Shown: positions 8,012 through 17,199 of the stretch, piece by piece
How positions within the stretch are numbered: the first letter of the stretch is position 1
Layout: every line of letters starts with the position of its first letter
Assembly (NCBI RefSeq): GCF_003932755.1
Contig: NZ_CP024202.1
Location: 3,348,001-3,412,000 of the forward strand
Source of the DNA: Methylomicrobium sp. wino1
Lineage (GTDB): Bacteria; Pseudomonadota; Gammaproteobacteria; Methylococcales; Methylomonadaceae
DNA length: 64,000 bases
Direction of reading: 5' to 3'
Translations under genes and position numbers: made by a program
The notes under the pieces: generated by a model
What the model saw: only the letters and a program-made list of their open reading frames with translations
What the model was told of the DNA's origin: nothing
Database searches by the model: none

Positions 8012-8815
8012 ATGAAAAATCTATTTCAAATGGCCGAAGGTTGCTTGTTTCAAGCCTCGATTTCGGAAAAACTGTTACACACGCATCAGGCATGGCAGCA
8101 CTGCGAGGACGACTTACTAAGCTATGAGTCTGTAGACACGCCAAAAGCTATTGAAGCCACGCAATTTCCTATTAAACCTCGGTTATTGTCGCCGAAACAA
8201 ATGCCTCGTCGACAATTGACGACTCCGGAAGGCCTTGCTGCATTTTTTCATGCCTTAGCACATATCGAGTTCGTTGCAATTTATCTAGCCTGGGATATTA
8301 TTTACCGATTTCGTGGATTACCTATCGAATTTTATCGGGATTGGCTACGCGTAGCCGATGAAGAGGCGCAACATTTTACGTTATTACGTGACCATCTCGC
8401 GACAATGGATTGCGATTATGGCGATTTGCCGGCACACGGCGGATTATGGGATCATGCGTACGATACCCGGAGCGACTTGTTAGCAAGACTGGCGATTGTG
8501 CCGCGTTGCTTGGAAGCGCGCGGCCTGGATGTAACGCCGGCGATGATCAAGAAACTTGAAGTGCTGGGGCATACACAAGGCGTGGCTATTTTAACCCGAA
8601 TTTTGAATGATGAAGTCGGTCATGTGAAACTTGGCTCGAAATGGTTCGCTCATCAGTGCCATCAACAATCGCTCGATCCGGGCGAAACCTATAAAAAACT
8701 CATCAATCATTACTTCAAAGGCAAACCGAAAGGCCCATTTAATCGCGAAATGCGTATAATTGCCGGCTTCTCGAATGCTGAACTGGATTGGCTGGAATAT
8801 GAACAAAAACAATAG
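8012..8815 (+). CDS. DUF455 family ferritin-like protein
   Basis: 267 aa from ATG 8012 (a GTG sits directly before it). Helical ferritin-like fold with possible di-metal ligands in HALAHIEFVAIYLAWD, ADEEAQHF, EARGLDVTP and LNDEVGHVKLG, the conserved blocks of DUF455. Some relatives resemble diiron hydroxylases such as MiaE, but there is no firm biochemical assignment. The end overlaps the next gene, nnrS, by 17 nt, suggesting coupled expression. Good agreement across the whole length; function unknown. Confidence 0.82.
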   Translation: MKNLFQMAEGCLFQASISEKLLHTHQAWQHCEDDLLSYESVDTPKAIEATQFPIKPRLLSPKQMPRRQLTTPEGLAAFFHALAHIEFVAIYLAWDIIYRFRGLPIEFYRDWLRVADEEAQHFTLLRDHLATMDCDYGDLPAHGGLWDHAYDTRSDLLARLAIVPRCLEARGLDVTPAMIKKLEVLGHTQGVAILTRILNDEVGHVKLGSKWFAHQCHQQSLDPGETYKKLINHYFKGKPKGPFNREMRIIAGFSNAELDWLEYEQKQ

Positions 8816-9989
8816 TACTTCGACGCCTGTATTTGATTACCCGATTTTTGGTTTGGGATTCAGGCCATTTTTTGTTTTGGCCGGTTTATTCGCGTTACTG
8901 CTGATTTTATTTTGGAATGCCATCTATAAAGGCGAGTTGTCGATTCAAAATTATTATGCACCAAATATCTGGCATGCGCATGAAATGTTGGTTGGTTATT
9001 CGGTGGCCGTCATTGCCGGTTTTTTGTTAACCGCCGTGAAAAATTGGACCGGACAGGCAACAGCAAGCGGTGATCGTTTGGCCGGACTTTGTTTGCTTTG
9101 GTTGTATGGTCGGATTTTGCCTTTTTATGCTGAGTTATTACCGGACTCGTTAATCGCATTGACCGATTTTGCATTTTTGCCAGTATTGGCTTATTCGGTC
9201 AGTCAGCCGATTCTGCGTTCAGGGCATAACAAGAGTTTGGTTTTCATAGTCTTATTGGCGTTGATGACGGCGGCTAATGCCTTGGTTCATCTTGAAATGC
9301 TTGATATTTATGAAAGTACGGCCATGTTGGGGCTCAACATGCTTTTGGCTATTATCATCGTGATGATTCTTGTCGTTGCCGGACGTGTTTTTCCGTTTTT
9401 TACCGAACGCGGTTTAAAGGGAGTCATTGCGATTCGGAATCCGTTTTTAGACGTCTTGTCGATTGTTTCCGCTGCCTCAGTTTTTTTGTTGCAAATGGTC
9501 GGTATATCCGGACACATTCTTGCTGTGACTGCGATTGCCGCGTTGGTGGTCAATCTGGTACGTATTGCCGGTTGGCATGTGCGGCAAGTTTGGTATGTGC
9601 CGTTGTTATGGATATTATATATCGGTTACGGATGGATCATTTTGGGGTTTGGCTTAACCGTTTTGACGGCTTATGCAAAGATTTCATATTCTTTAGTTTT
9701 GCATGCCTTTACGCTGGGGGGAATCGGTGTGTTGACCTTGGGCATGATGGTAAGAGTATCTCTGGGGCATACGGGGCGAGTTATGAGGGTTTCGAATATT
9801 ATCGTCACCGCTTTTGTTCTATTAAATTTATCCGCTTTCGTTAGGGTTGTTCTTCCCGCTTTGTTACCTGCTTGGTATGGTCAGTTTGTTTATATTTCGA
9901 CATTGGCTTGGCTGGCGGCCTTTGCCTTGTTTGTGTTTGTATACGCGCCAATTTTATTGGCACCCAGAATCGACGGAAAACCCGATTAG
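8799..9989 (+). CDS. nnrS: NnrS family haem-copper membrane protein
   Basis: 396 aa from ATG 8799; in-frame codons upstream lie inside the DUF455 gene. About twelve membrane helices. Family signatures are FGLGFRPFF near the N-terminus, NIWHAHEMLVGYSVAVIAGFLLTAVKNWTG with candidate metal-binding histidines, GRVFPFFTERG, and SLVLHAFTLGGIGVLTLGMMVRVSLGHTGR. NnrS proteins are linked to nitric oxide metabolism and relief of nitrosative stress. No nitrite or NO reductase gene is in the window, so the role is inferred from family. A type B repeat end begins directly after its stop. Confidence 0.9.
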   Translation: MNKNNSTSTPVFDYPIFGLGFRPFFVLAGLFALLLILFWNAIYKGELSIQNYYAPNIWHAHEMLVGYSVAVIAGFLLTAVKNWTGQATASGDRLAGLCLLWLYGRILPFYAELLPDSLIALTDFAFLPVLAYSVSQPILRSGHNKSLVFIVLLALMTAANALVHLEMLDIYESTAMLGLNMLLAIIIVMILVVAGRVFPFFTERGLKGVIAIRNPFLDVLSIVSAASVFLLQMVGISGHILAVTAIAALVVNLVRIAGWHVRQVWYVPLLWILYIGYGWIILGFGLTVLTAYAKISYSLVLHAFTLGGIGVLTLGMMVRVSLGHTGRVMRVSNIIVTAFVLLNLSAFVRVVLPALLPAWYGQFVYISTLAWLAAFALFVFVYAPILLAPRIDGKPD

Positions 9990-9990
9990 C

Positions 9991-10060
9991 TAAGGATTTC
10001 GCGATAAATAACCTCTTGGATCTATGAGCTTTGTTATGCGAGCAACCGAACGCTTCATAA
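9991..10060. repeat. Solo type B repeat end
   Basis: TAAGGATTTCGCGATAAATA (9991-10010) followed by ACCTCTTGGATCTATGAGC and GCGAGCAACCGAAC matches the left terminus of the element at 10541. No partner terminus is evident, so this is a single end or a deletion remnant. It starts two bases after the nnrS stop codon. Confidence 0.55.
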
Positions 10061-10159
10061 AACATCGCATGATTCGGCATAAGGATATACCGAATCTTTT
10101 TATAACAAAGAAACGATACAGGATAGACGTTTTTTAAAAATTAACTTATTGGAGATTGT

Positions 10160-10444
10160 ATGGCTGAAACTGTAGATGAATTGACCGTTGCTTATGAAGA
10201 TGGCGGCATTGAAACGGTTAAGGAATTGGACAAAAGAGTGTTGAGTAAAGGCGCTTGGGCGACGGTGATCTATCGTTACCAAGATTGGGATCGCAAGAAG
10301 GAAGCCTACGGCGCCGATAAATACACAATTCGCCGTTATCAAAAACGCAACGGCGAATATCAGCAGAAATCTAAATTCAATATTTCTAGTAAGGATCAAG
10401 CCAAAAGTATCATCGGTGCATTGCAAGAATGGACCGGAGAGTGA
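10160..10444 (+). CDS. Conserved small cytoplasmic protein, unknown function
   Basis: 94 aa, with a good ribosome site (TTGGAGATTGT before ATG). No signal peptide or membrane segment. It is rich in charged and aromatic residues: GAWATVIYRYQDWDRKKEAYG in the middle, then KYTIRRYQKRNGEYQQKSKFNISS and an amphipathic C-terminal helix. I have the impression that similar proteins occur in other gammaproteobacteria but cannot name a family. It is flanked on both sides by members of the dispersed repeat family, so it probably forms its own transcription unit. Confidence 0.7.
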   Translation: MAETVDELTVAYEDGGIETVKELDKRVLSKGAWATVIYRYQDWDRKKEAYGADKYTIRRYQKRNGEYQQKSKFNISSKDQAKSIIGALQEWTGE

Positions 10445-10540
10445 TTGGTTTTTTAATCGGTGTTACGTGGGCGCCCTAAACCTCTGATTTTTCCTACATC
10501 GTCAGAATGCGGTGAACGAATTCCGGCGATGGATTTCATT

Positions 10541-10940
10541 TAAGGATTTCGTGATAAATAACGTCCTGGAGCTATGCGCTTTGTTGAGGGTTCGGTAACT
10601 CGCTTGGCAGGACGCCGTGAACCCAGCACCTAAATTATCAAAGGAAGTTAACCATAGCCAACGAGCTATGGAATTTAGGTGCTGGGTGAATACGTCCGTG
10701 TAGGCTTGACGGCGGCGACTGATTGCCAAGGATGGCATGAATGCAGATTTTGCATTACGCCATGGATGGCGTGTATTAGGGCGATGCAGGGCAGAAAAAT
10801 GCTCCTGCATTTTCTGCATTCGTTACATCCTTGTAACTCAGCAATTGCCGAGGAGCAAAAATCTGCCCTACCGCCGACACCTGCCAATCGAGCTACCAAA
10901 CCCTCCGTAAAATAGGAACGTTATTTACGACCAAATCCTA
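10541..10940. mobile_element. MITE-like element, type B ends, with palindrome cassette
   Basis: The left end TAAGGATTTCGTGATAAATA (10541) is matched in inverted orientation at the right (about 10905-10940, reverse complement TAGGATTTGGTCGTAAATAA). Inside are GCTTTGTTGAGGGTTCGGTA, GGCAGGACGCCGTG, the 67-bp palindrome ACCCAGCACC ... GGTGCTGGGT (10621-10687), hairpin blocks around GCCATGGATGGC and TGCAGATTTTGCAT, and TGCCCTACCGCCGACACCTG. The inner part is nearly identical to 3491-3715 although the ends differ, so modules are exchanged between elements. No transposase. Confidence 0.75.
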
Positions 10941-10958
10941 AATTACGGTTCATAGCGC

Positions 10959-13900
10959 TCAGGAAATCGGAATTTCCGGATGGGACTCGAAAACCGGAGT
11001 CGGCCCGCCGGACGTTCTTTCGACGATTGATCGGACATGAATGTCTCGTTGAGGGAATGGAATTTCTATATTATGTTCGCGGAATGCATGATCGATTCGG
11101 AAATGGATATCATGGGTAACCGGCAGTCGGTGAGCCAGTTCGCTGACGTAAACCCGGATCGAAAAATCTAAAGAACTGTCGCCGAAGCCAAGCATCAGCA
11201 CACTGGGTTCTGGATCTTGCAAAACCAAGGGTGTAGATCGAACCGTTTCCAGCATGACTTTATGGGCTAGTTCGATATCGGAACCATAGGCTATACCGAT
11301 TGGGATCACTAACCGTGTCGTCGGATCGGTTAAGGTCCAATTGATCATTTGTTCGGTGATGAATGTTTTGTTCGGTACGATTAATTCCTTTTGGTCCCAA
11401 TCAATAACAGTTGTGGCACGCATTTGAATGCGGCTAACTTTGCCGCTGATATCGCCGATCGTTACGGCGTCTCCGATTCGGATCGGTCGCTCGAACAAAA
11501 TAATAATGCCGGAAACCATGTTCGCGAAGATTTCCTGTAGACCGAAACCCAAGCCTAAACTGAGTGCGGCGACTAACCATTGAACTTGCGACCAGCTGCC
11601 GCCCAGTTCATTCGCGATCACGATAAATCCGATCGAAATCAAGAAATACTTAGCCAAGTGATTGACCGCGTAGCGAAAACCGGCATCGACCGTTACGCGC
11701 CGAAAAACCAACAATTCCATAACTCCCGGAAAATTGCGGATCGCCACACCGGCTATGAAAGCATAGAGGCCGGCGAGAAACAGATTGGTCAGCGTTATCG
11801 GCTGAAAGACTTCTTGATTATCAATCGTGACGAGATGTTGCCATAAGGTAATATTGTCGAGAAACGCAAATGCCGGCAGAATATTTCGCCATATCATCCA
11901 AGATCCGATAATAAGCGTAAAGCCGATAAACACTTTAAGTATTGCCTTCGTTTGGGCATTAATTTTTGGAATATCCAGCAATTCTTCTTCGGCGGTTACA
12001 ACATTATCTTCCGAGCCTGCAGTTGTCGGTTTCGAACTTTGCGCGGCAGCAGTCTTGCGTTTTTGCCGTGCGTTTTTCAGGGCTAGTTGGCGGTTAGCCA
12101 AAGTTAGCCAACGCAATACCAAATCATAAATAACGACATTGATAAATATCATCCTCAGCGTTACGATCAATTTGTTCTGCAATTCTAGAGCGCTCAAATA
12201 ATAGCCGGCGGCCGCAAATCCGATAATGGTTAGGGGTATAATTATCGCGGCCGGATACCAAATATAGCGCGATCGATAAAGCCATCCGTTCGGGTTCGCT
12301 TCAAGATAATCCTGCAACACACCTTTCGATGGCTTTAAGATATTGAATAAAAAGGCAGCGAGGGACAGCATTAAGATAATGATAGCCAATCGACCGAGAT
12401 TATCGCTATGCGATGTTATAGCGGAGCTTCCGCTCAGATAGGTAAGAAACACGCTCGGCACTGCAACAAAACGAACCCATGCGATTTGTTTGCGAAATAT
12501 CTTGGCATTTTTCGCCTTCCATAGAAAATGTTTTTGAGCAACGCCTTCCGGTGCGAACAGTCGATAAAATACCGATAAAGTGAGTAATGGAATAGAAGCG
12601 GCCTGCAATCCTGCTCCGATAGCTTGACTAAAATCGGTAACATGAGGATTGTCGACCAACAACCAGCCGACCAAAAAAATCAGGAGGGGCAGGGGCAGCG
12701 CTAAAACAAAAATGTCGCCCATCGCGATCAGTGTAAAGGAAAATTTGTCGGTATAGATTTTTCCGATTCGGTTTGAAATCGCTGTTAATTGATGTTTGAC
12801 TTTAGCCTTGACTGCCATGAGCACAATTAAAATCATGATCGTAAAGGCACTTAACAGCGGTTTTGATATTGCGGCTTTAACGATGTCTTTTGTAAAGCTT
12901 AACCAGTTTAGAGGCGAAAACAGCCATTGAAATGAACCGAATAAATCGATGAGGTATTCGGTATCGATCGGAGCGGAACTCGGCACCCACAGCAAACGCT
13001 CATCAAGATAAGCGGCAAATTTTTCAGCTTGACTAAGCATTTGTTGTCTTGCGAAATCCAGGTCGCCCAGGGTCCGCAAATAAGTCGTGTAAGCAACCGA
13101 TAATCGATTCAATAAATCTTTTTGGCTATTCAGTAATATGCGCAATTCGGCCTGTATCATCATTCGATCATTGGTCGGTAGTTTGCTGTCGACTTCCGAA
13201 GCCATGATTCTATGCAGTTCCGGATCAATATCGGCCAATTGCTTCAGTCGGTCCTCAACCTTGAATTGCGCAAGACCGGTTTGAGCAGTTTTGTCTTGGA
13301 TAGTCTGGGATTGCAATGAGAATTGCCCGGCGGTCGGTAAATTACGCCGTTGTTCTCTAAGTATTTTGCCGAGCGCAGGACTGAGTCCGGCTAAGCTGAT
13401 TTTACGTTCGGCACTTTTGAAATCGGATTCAATTTCGGCGGATTTGCTATCGATTTTATTTTTTTGCTCGCCGCTTTTTTCTATTTTGGTCGTGATAGTC
13501 TGAAGATCCCGGCTGTATTGGATGTTTTCGCGGGTAACGTGTTGAATAACCGGATGTTTATAGGCTAGCTCCTGTTCTGCTTGGTCCAGGGCTTTCTGCA
13601 TTTCCTTGGCTTCTTGTTGGCGGCGTTCGGACAGGGTGCTTTCTATCGTAGCGATAATCGGGGCGAGCAGATTCTTCTGCATACCCAATAATTGTAATTC
13701 GGATTTGATCGCTTCGGTTCTGAGCGGATTGCTGGCGGCCTCGATTTCCAGTTTTTTTAATTCAGCCGTACGTGATTCGATTAAGGTCTTTAAATGAATT
13801 TGCCGGGCTTCGATTTCCAGCTTCGATTCTGCAGCCGTTGGCGGGGTTTCGAGCTTATTTCTGGCAGCATCGAGGTCTTGTTTGGCCTCAACCGTTTCTT

Positions 13901-14420
13901 GGCGAATCTGCTGCGGACGATTGTTTTGTTCGGCCAAGAGCGTGTCGAGTCTTTTAATTTGTTGGTCGAGGTTGCTAATTTTGCCTTTTTCGATAATCAG
14001 GCGTTGTTCGAGTTCTTCGATGGGGATGTTGCTGAAGTCCTCTAGCTTTTGTTTCTCCAGTTTTTGTTGGGTTTGTTTGATTTCATTTTGTAAGTTTTTA
14101 ATTCTTTCGGGCGCTTGTTGCAGGGCTTTTTGATAGTTTTCGCTACGAAAATTAAATTCTCCGGTATTAGCGAGATTGTCTAAAGCGGATTGATAATATT
14201 TAAGTGTTTTGGCTTTGACGCCTTCGTCTAGACCTTCCCGGGCGGTGAGTGCTTCAATTTTGTTGCGTAAGTTCTCCGGATCATACTCGGATGTTACAGG
14301 CTTGCCGGATCGGCTTTGAGCCGAAACTACATGAGGTATTAAGCTGCTGAGTAAAGTAAAAATAAGCAAGCCAATAATTGTCGGAAAGATCGGTTGGCTT
14401 GTCGAATGGATATTTTTCAT
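10959..14420 (-). CDS. Large mechanosensitive channel, MscK/MscM type
   Basis: 1153 aa from ATG 14420, which places a signal peptide at the N-terminus (ending PHVVSAQS). A long periplasmic coiled-coil region (about 60-500) rich in Glu, Gln and Lys is followed by about eleven membrane helices and a C-terminal MscS core: GLGFGLQEIFANMVSGIIILFERP pore helix, then RIGDAVTIGDISGKVSRIQMRATTVIDWDQKELIVPN beta domain. Such channels open under membrane tension and release solutes on osmotic downshock. A cytoplasmic linker with a charged patch (KNARQKRKTAAAQ) is typical. It stands between two repeat-rich gaps. An upstream alternative start would add 25 residues and spoil the signal peptide. Confidence 0.92.
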   Translation of the reverse strand: MKNIHSTSQPIFPTIIGLLIFTLLSSLIPHVVSAQSRSGKPVTSEYDPENLRNKIEALTAREGLDEGVKAKTLKYYQSALDNLANTGEFNFRSENYQKALQQAPERIKNLQNEIKQTQQKLEKQKLEDFSNIPIEELEQRLIIEKGKISNLDQQIKRLDTLLAEQNNRPQQIRQETVEAKQDLDAARNKLETPPTAAESKLEIEARQIHLKTLIESRTAELKKLEIEAASNPLRTEAIKSELQLLGMQKNLLAPIIATIESTLSERRQQEAKEMQKALDQAEQELAYKHPVIQHVTRENIQYSRDLQTITTKIEKSGEQKNKIDSKSAEIESDFKSAERKISLAGLSPALGKILREQRRNLPTAGQFSLQSQTIQDKTAQTGLAQFKVEDRLKQLADIDPELHRIMASEVDSKLPTNDRMMIQAELRILLNSQKDLLNRLSVAYTTYLRTLGDLDFARQQMLSQAEKFAAYLDERLLWVPSSAPIDTEYLIDLFGSFQWLFSPLNWLSFTKDIVKAAISKPLLSAFTIMILIVLMAVKAKVKHQLTAISNRIGKIYTDKFSFTLIAMGDIFVLALPLPLLIFLVGWLLVDNPHVTDFSQAIGAGLQAASIPLLTLSVFYRLFAPEGVAQKHFLWKAKNAKIFRKQIAWVRFVAVPSVFLTYLSGSSAITSHSDNLGRLAIIILMLSLAAFLFNILKPSKGVLQDYLEANPNGWLYRSRYIWYPAAIIIPLTIIGFAAAGYYLSALELQNKLIVTLRMIFINVVIYDLVLRWLTLANRQLALKNARQKRKTAAAQSSKPTTAGSEDNVVTAEEELLDIPKINAQTKAILKVFIGFTLIIGSWMIWRNILPAFAFLDNITLWQHLVTIDNQEVFQPITLTNLFLAGLYAFIAGVAIRNFPGVMELLVFRRVTVDAGFRYAVNHLAKYFLISIGFIVIANELGGSWSQVQWLVAALSLGLGFGLQEIFANMVSGIIILFERPIRIGDAVTIGDISGKVSRIQMRATTVIDWDQKELIVPNKTFITEQMINWTLTDPTTRLVIPIGIAYGSDIELAHKVMLETVRSTPLVLQDPEPSVLMLGFGDSSLDFSIRVYVSELAHRLPVTHDIHFRIDHAFREHNIEIPFPQRDIHVRSIVERTSGGPTPVFESHPEIPIS

Positions 14421-14607
14421 CGATGATGGAAGGTCTGATAATAAAAGATAGCAGGAGCAAAAATCCGCCGACACTTCGTGCCTCCATGAGCTCATGCCGA
14501 AATTTGACTAGCAACGGGTATAGTCCCAAATCCGGAAGTTTACCCTTGAAGCTCATGAAGTATAAACATTCCCGCTAACCTCTTGGGTGAACGAAAGTTC
14601 TATTTCT

Positions 14608-14691
14608 GGTTCCCACGGTCCTCCGTGGGAACCCATACCTTGGCTGCCGAGGCAAGATCGGTATGCGTTCCCACGCTGGAGCGTGGGAACG
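14608..14691. repeat. Two GTTCCCACG-type hairpins
   Basis: GGTTCCCACGG (14608-14618) pairs with CCGTGGGAACC (14623-14633), and CGTTCCCACGC (14666-14676) pairs with GCGTGGGAACG (14681-14691). A third copy lies at 38407-38435. These are dispersed REP-like hairpins of a kind common in proteobacterial intergenic DNA. The 319-nt gap between the channel gene and aguB holds these and short fragments of the modular repeat (GCAGGAGCAAAAATCCGCCG, about 14450), but no gene. Confidence 0.7.
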
Positions 14692-14739
14692 AGGGGTGTG
14701 AATAATTACCTTCATGGTGAAGTGCTTTTCCTAGGATAA

Positions 14740-15627
14740 TTAATCGATAAATCGTTTAGTTAAATTGCCATATTCATCAATTCTTCGATCGCGTAGATAG
14801 GGCCATATTTGCCTGACGCGCTCGCTACGCGCGCAGTCCAGTTCCTGGGTCAGGATGATTTGCTCGCTGGTCCCGGCTTGCGCGAGAAATTCGCCTTGCG
14901 GCCCGGTAATAAAACTGTTGCCCCAGAATTCGATACCGGTCGAGGCGTCGTCGGGCGAAGCTTCGAATCTTATACGATTGCATGAGACGACCGGTAGTCC
15001 GTTAGCGACTGCGTGGGCGCGCTGAATCGTGATCCAGGCGTCGAGTTGACGCCGCTTTTCCTCGTTACTATCAGCCGGATCCCAACCGATCGCAGTCGGA
15101 TAAATCAAAATTTCGGCCCCGGCCAACGTCATCAAACGAGCGCCTTCGGGATACCATTGATCCCAGCAAACCATAACCCCCAGTTTTCCGATCGAGGTGT
15201 CTATCGGATTAAAACCGATATCGCCAGGGGTGAAATAAAATTTTTCATAATAACCGGGATCGTCGGGAATATGCATCTTGCGGTATTTGCCGGCGATGCT
15301 GCCGTCTGTGTCGAAAACCACGGCAGTATTGTGATAAAGGCCCGGCGCGCGTTTTTCGAATATTGTCGATACAATGACGATTTCTTGATCCTTGGCGACT
15401 TGAGATAGTATTTCGGTGCTCGGCCCTGGAATCGGTTCGGCTGTGGCAAAGCAGTTGAAATCTTCATTCTGGCAAAAATACGGACCTAAATGTAACTCCG
15501 GCAATACGGCCAAGTTGGCGCCGGATTGTTTGGCCTCATTGATTAAATCGATCGATAAATTTAGGTTACTAGCTTTGTCGGCGTTACAGGATTGTTGAAT
15601 CGCGCTGACGATGATGTTCGAGTTCAT
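14740..15627 (-). CDS. aguB: N-carbamoylputrescine amidase
   Basis: 295 aa. Nitrilase-superfamily enzyme that hydrolyses N-carbamoylputrescine to putrescine, CO2 and ammonia. Catalytic Glu is in LPELHLGPYFCQ, Lys in KYRKMHIPDDPGYYEKFYFTPGD and Cys in VMVCWDQWYPEGARL; the IPDDPGYYEKFYF stretch is characteristic of this subfamily. ATG 15627 was chosen because the family starts at the first beta strand; a TTG at 15663 would add 12 residues. The gene aguA, which makes its substrate, lies upstream on the same strand, but a repeat element (15855-16078) has been inserted between them. Confidence 0.92.
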   Translation of the reverse strand: MNSNIIVSAIQQSCNADKASNLNLSIDLINEAKQSGANLAVLPELHLGPYFCQNEDFNCFATAEPIPGPSTEILSQVAKDQEIVIVSTIFEKRAPGLYHNTAVVFDTDGSIAGKYRKMHIPDDPGYYEKFYFTPGDIGFNPIDTSIGKLGVMVCWDQWYPEGARLMTLAGAEILIYPTAIGWDPADSNEEKRRQLDAWITIQRAHAVANGLPVVSCNRIRFEASPDDASTGIEFWGNSFITGPQGEFLAQAGTSEQIILTQELDCARSERVRQIWPYLRDRRIDEYGNLTKRFID

Positions 15628-15854
15628 GATTACGATGTATGACTGCAGTTCGGAAAAATTCAATATTATATCTTCAATCGCCGGGTACAGTTATACCCTT
15701 TGCAGGTCAAAATTCGGCGGCAGTCTTACTTCGGTAGCCAAAGGTATGGGTTCTTTCGGAAAACCGTGTGAACCAGAAAAGTCTGTCATCCATGCCGGAA
15801 TGACGGGTTTCCCTTAATCTACTCACTTTTGATTGGAAAACCGTCTAAGAATAA

Positions 15855-16078
15855 AAGGTATGGGATGTGTCTATCGAGGACCGCCGTTCACCCCGCCCCT
15901 AAATGATCTCAGATAGTTAATCATAGCCAATGGACTATGGAATTTACGTGCTGGGTAAACCCATCCATGAGGGCTTGACGGCAGCGCTCGAACGCCAAGG
16001 ATGGCGTGAATGCAGATTTTGCATGGAGAAAAAATCTGCCCTGCTGCCGACATCCTCGCTAGCCACACCCCATACCTT
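15855..16078. mobile_element. MITE-like element, type C ends, between aguA and aguB
   Basis: AAGGTATGGGATGTGTCTAT (from 15855) is matched by the inverted right end 16053-16078 (reverse complement AAGGTATGGGGTGTGGCTAG), giving terminal inverted repeats of 26 bp. Homology to the copy at 32882-32986 continues outside both ends (AAAACCGTCTAAGAAT on the left, AGTATAAA.GGAGTAGG on the right). Inside are a mutated palindrome (15890-15956), GCCAAGGATGGCGTGAATGC and ATCTGCCCTGCTGCCGACAT. It sits inside what would otherwise be an aguA-aguB operon. The adjoining stretch 15664-15830 holds a type D end fragment (TATACCCTTTGCAGGTCAAA, about 15695). Confidence 0.75.
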
Positions 16079-16153
16079 CATAAAGTTAGCCATTTTTTAA
16101 GTATAAAGGGAGTAGGCAGTGAAGGCTATAACCGGGCAGACAGGGCTCTGTGT

Positions 16154-17182
16154 TTAGTTGACCATGGCAATAGTTGCCGGAAACTGCATCGTCATGCAAT
16201 GCAGGCTGCCGTATTGATGCACGATCGGCCGGCAGGGCGTGGCAATGATTTCGTGTTGAGGGAAACATTCGGTTAGCTTTTCGACGGCTGTTCGATCCGT
16301 TGGGTCATCGTAGACTGGGACCATGACAGCATCATTGATGACCAGAAAGTTCGAATAATTGGCGGGTAAACGCTTGTCGTTTGCGTCAAAAATCGGTTTC
16401 GGCAAATCCAACGCAACCAGCTTGTAAGGTTCGCCGTTAATTGTTTTTAACGCCTTAAGCTGAGTCTCCATGTTTTTCAAGCTTTGGTAATGCTTCTCGG
16501 AGGGATCGTTGCTGCTGGTATAGGCGATCGTATCAGGGCTACAGAAGCGGGCGAGCGTGTCGATATGGGCATCGGTATCATCGCCGTCAAGATTTTCCTG
16601 GTCGATCCACAATACGCGTTCGGCGCCGAAATGCTTTTGTAATAGCGCCTCGATTTCATCCGAGCTCAAATTCGGATTTCGATTCGGGTTGAGTAGACAT
16701 TGTTTGGTCGTCAATATCGTGCCTTTGCCGTCGCTTTCGACGCTGCCGCCTTCGAGTACCATATCGATATCGAGATGCGGGTTGTTTGCGAATGGAGCGT
16801 TTTTCAGCATATTCCGATTCAAAGCGTTGTCGGCCGCGTGCTCGTATTTTCCGCCCCAGCCGTTGAAACGGAAATTCAATAACAGCGGCTTGCCGTTATT
16901 TTCGACGGTCAGAAATGCGGTATCTCTGACCCAAATGTCGTTGTACTCGGCGTGAATGAAGCGAATCGCGGATTTTCCGGTTTGTAACAGCGTTTCAATG
17001 TGCTGCTGGTGGGCCGCATTCTTACAGACGATGATCAACGATTCGTAACCGCTGATCGTTTCCGCGATGAAGCGATAGCTTTGTTCGACGTCGTTGAGAT
17101 TCGCCCCGAAATCGCCGGCTTGATCGGGCCATGCAATCAGTACGGCGGATTGTTTTTCCCATTCTGCTGGAAAACGGATCAT
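16154..17182 (-). CDS. aguA: Agmatine deiminase
   Basis: 342 aa. Converts agmatine to N-carbamoylputrescine plus ammonia, the first step of the route completed by aguB downstream. Guanidino-group-modifying fold; active-site elements are NGWGGKY, EGGSVESDGKGTI, the His-Asp pair in GDDTDAHIDTL (about 196-206) and the nucleophilic Cys in YGSLHCMTMQFP near the C-terminus (about 330). It lies 17 nt after recN on the same strand. The expected aguA-aguB operon is interrupted by about 520 nt containing a repeat element. No missing catalytic residue was seen. Confidence 0.94.
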   Translation of the reverse strand: MIRFPAEWEKQSAVLIAWPDQAGDFGANLNDVEQSYRFIAETISGYESLIIVCKNAAHQQHIETLLQTGKSAIRFIHAEYNDIWVRDTAFLTVENNGKPLLLNFRFNGWGGKYEHAADNALNRNMLKNAPFANNPHLDIDMVLEGGSVESDGKGTILTTKQCLLNPNRNPNLSSDEIEALLQKHFGAERVLWIDQENLDGDDTDAHIDTLARFCSPDTIAYTSSNDPSEKHYQSLKNMETQLKALKTINGEPYKLVALDLPKPIFDANDKRLPANYSNFLVINDAVMVPVYDDPTDRTAVEKLTECFPQHEIIATPCRPIVHQYGSLHCMTMQFPATIAMVN

Positions 17183-17199
17183 TCTTTGTTTTTCCTATA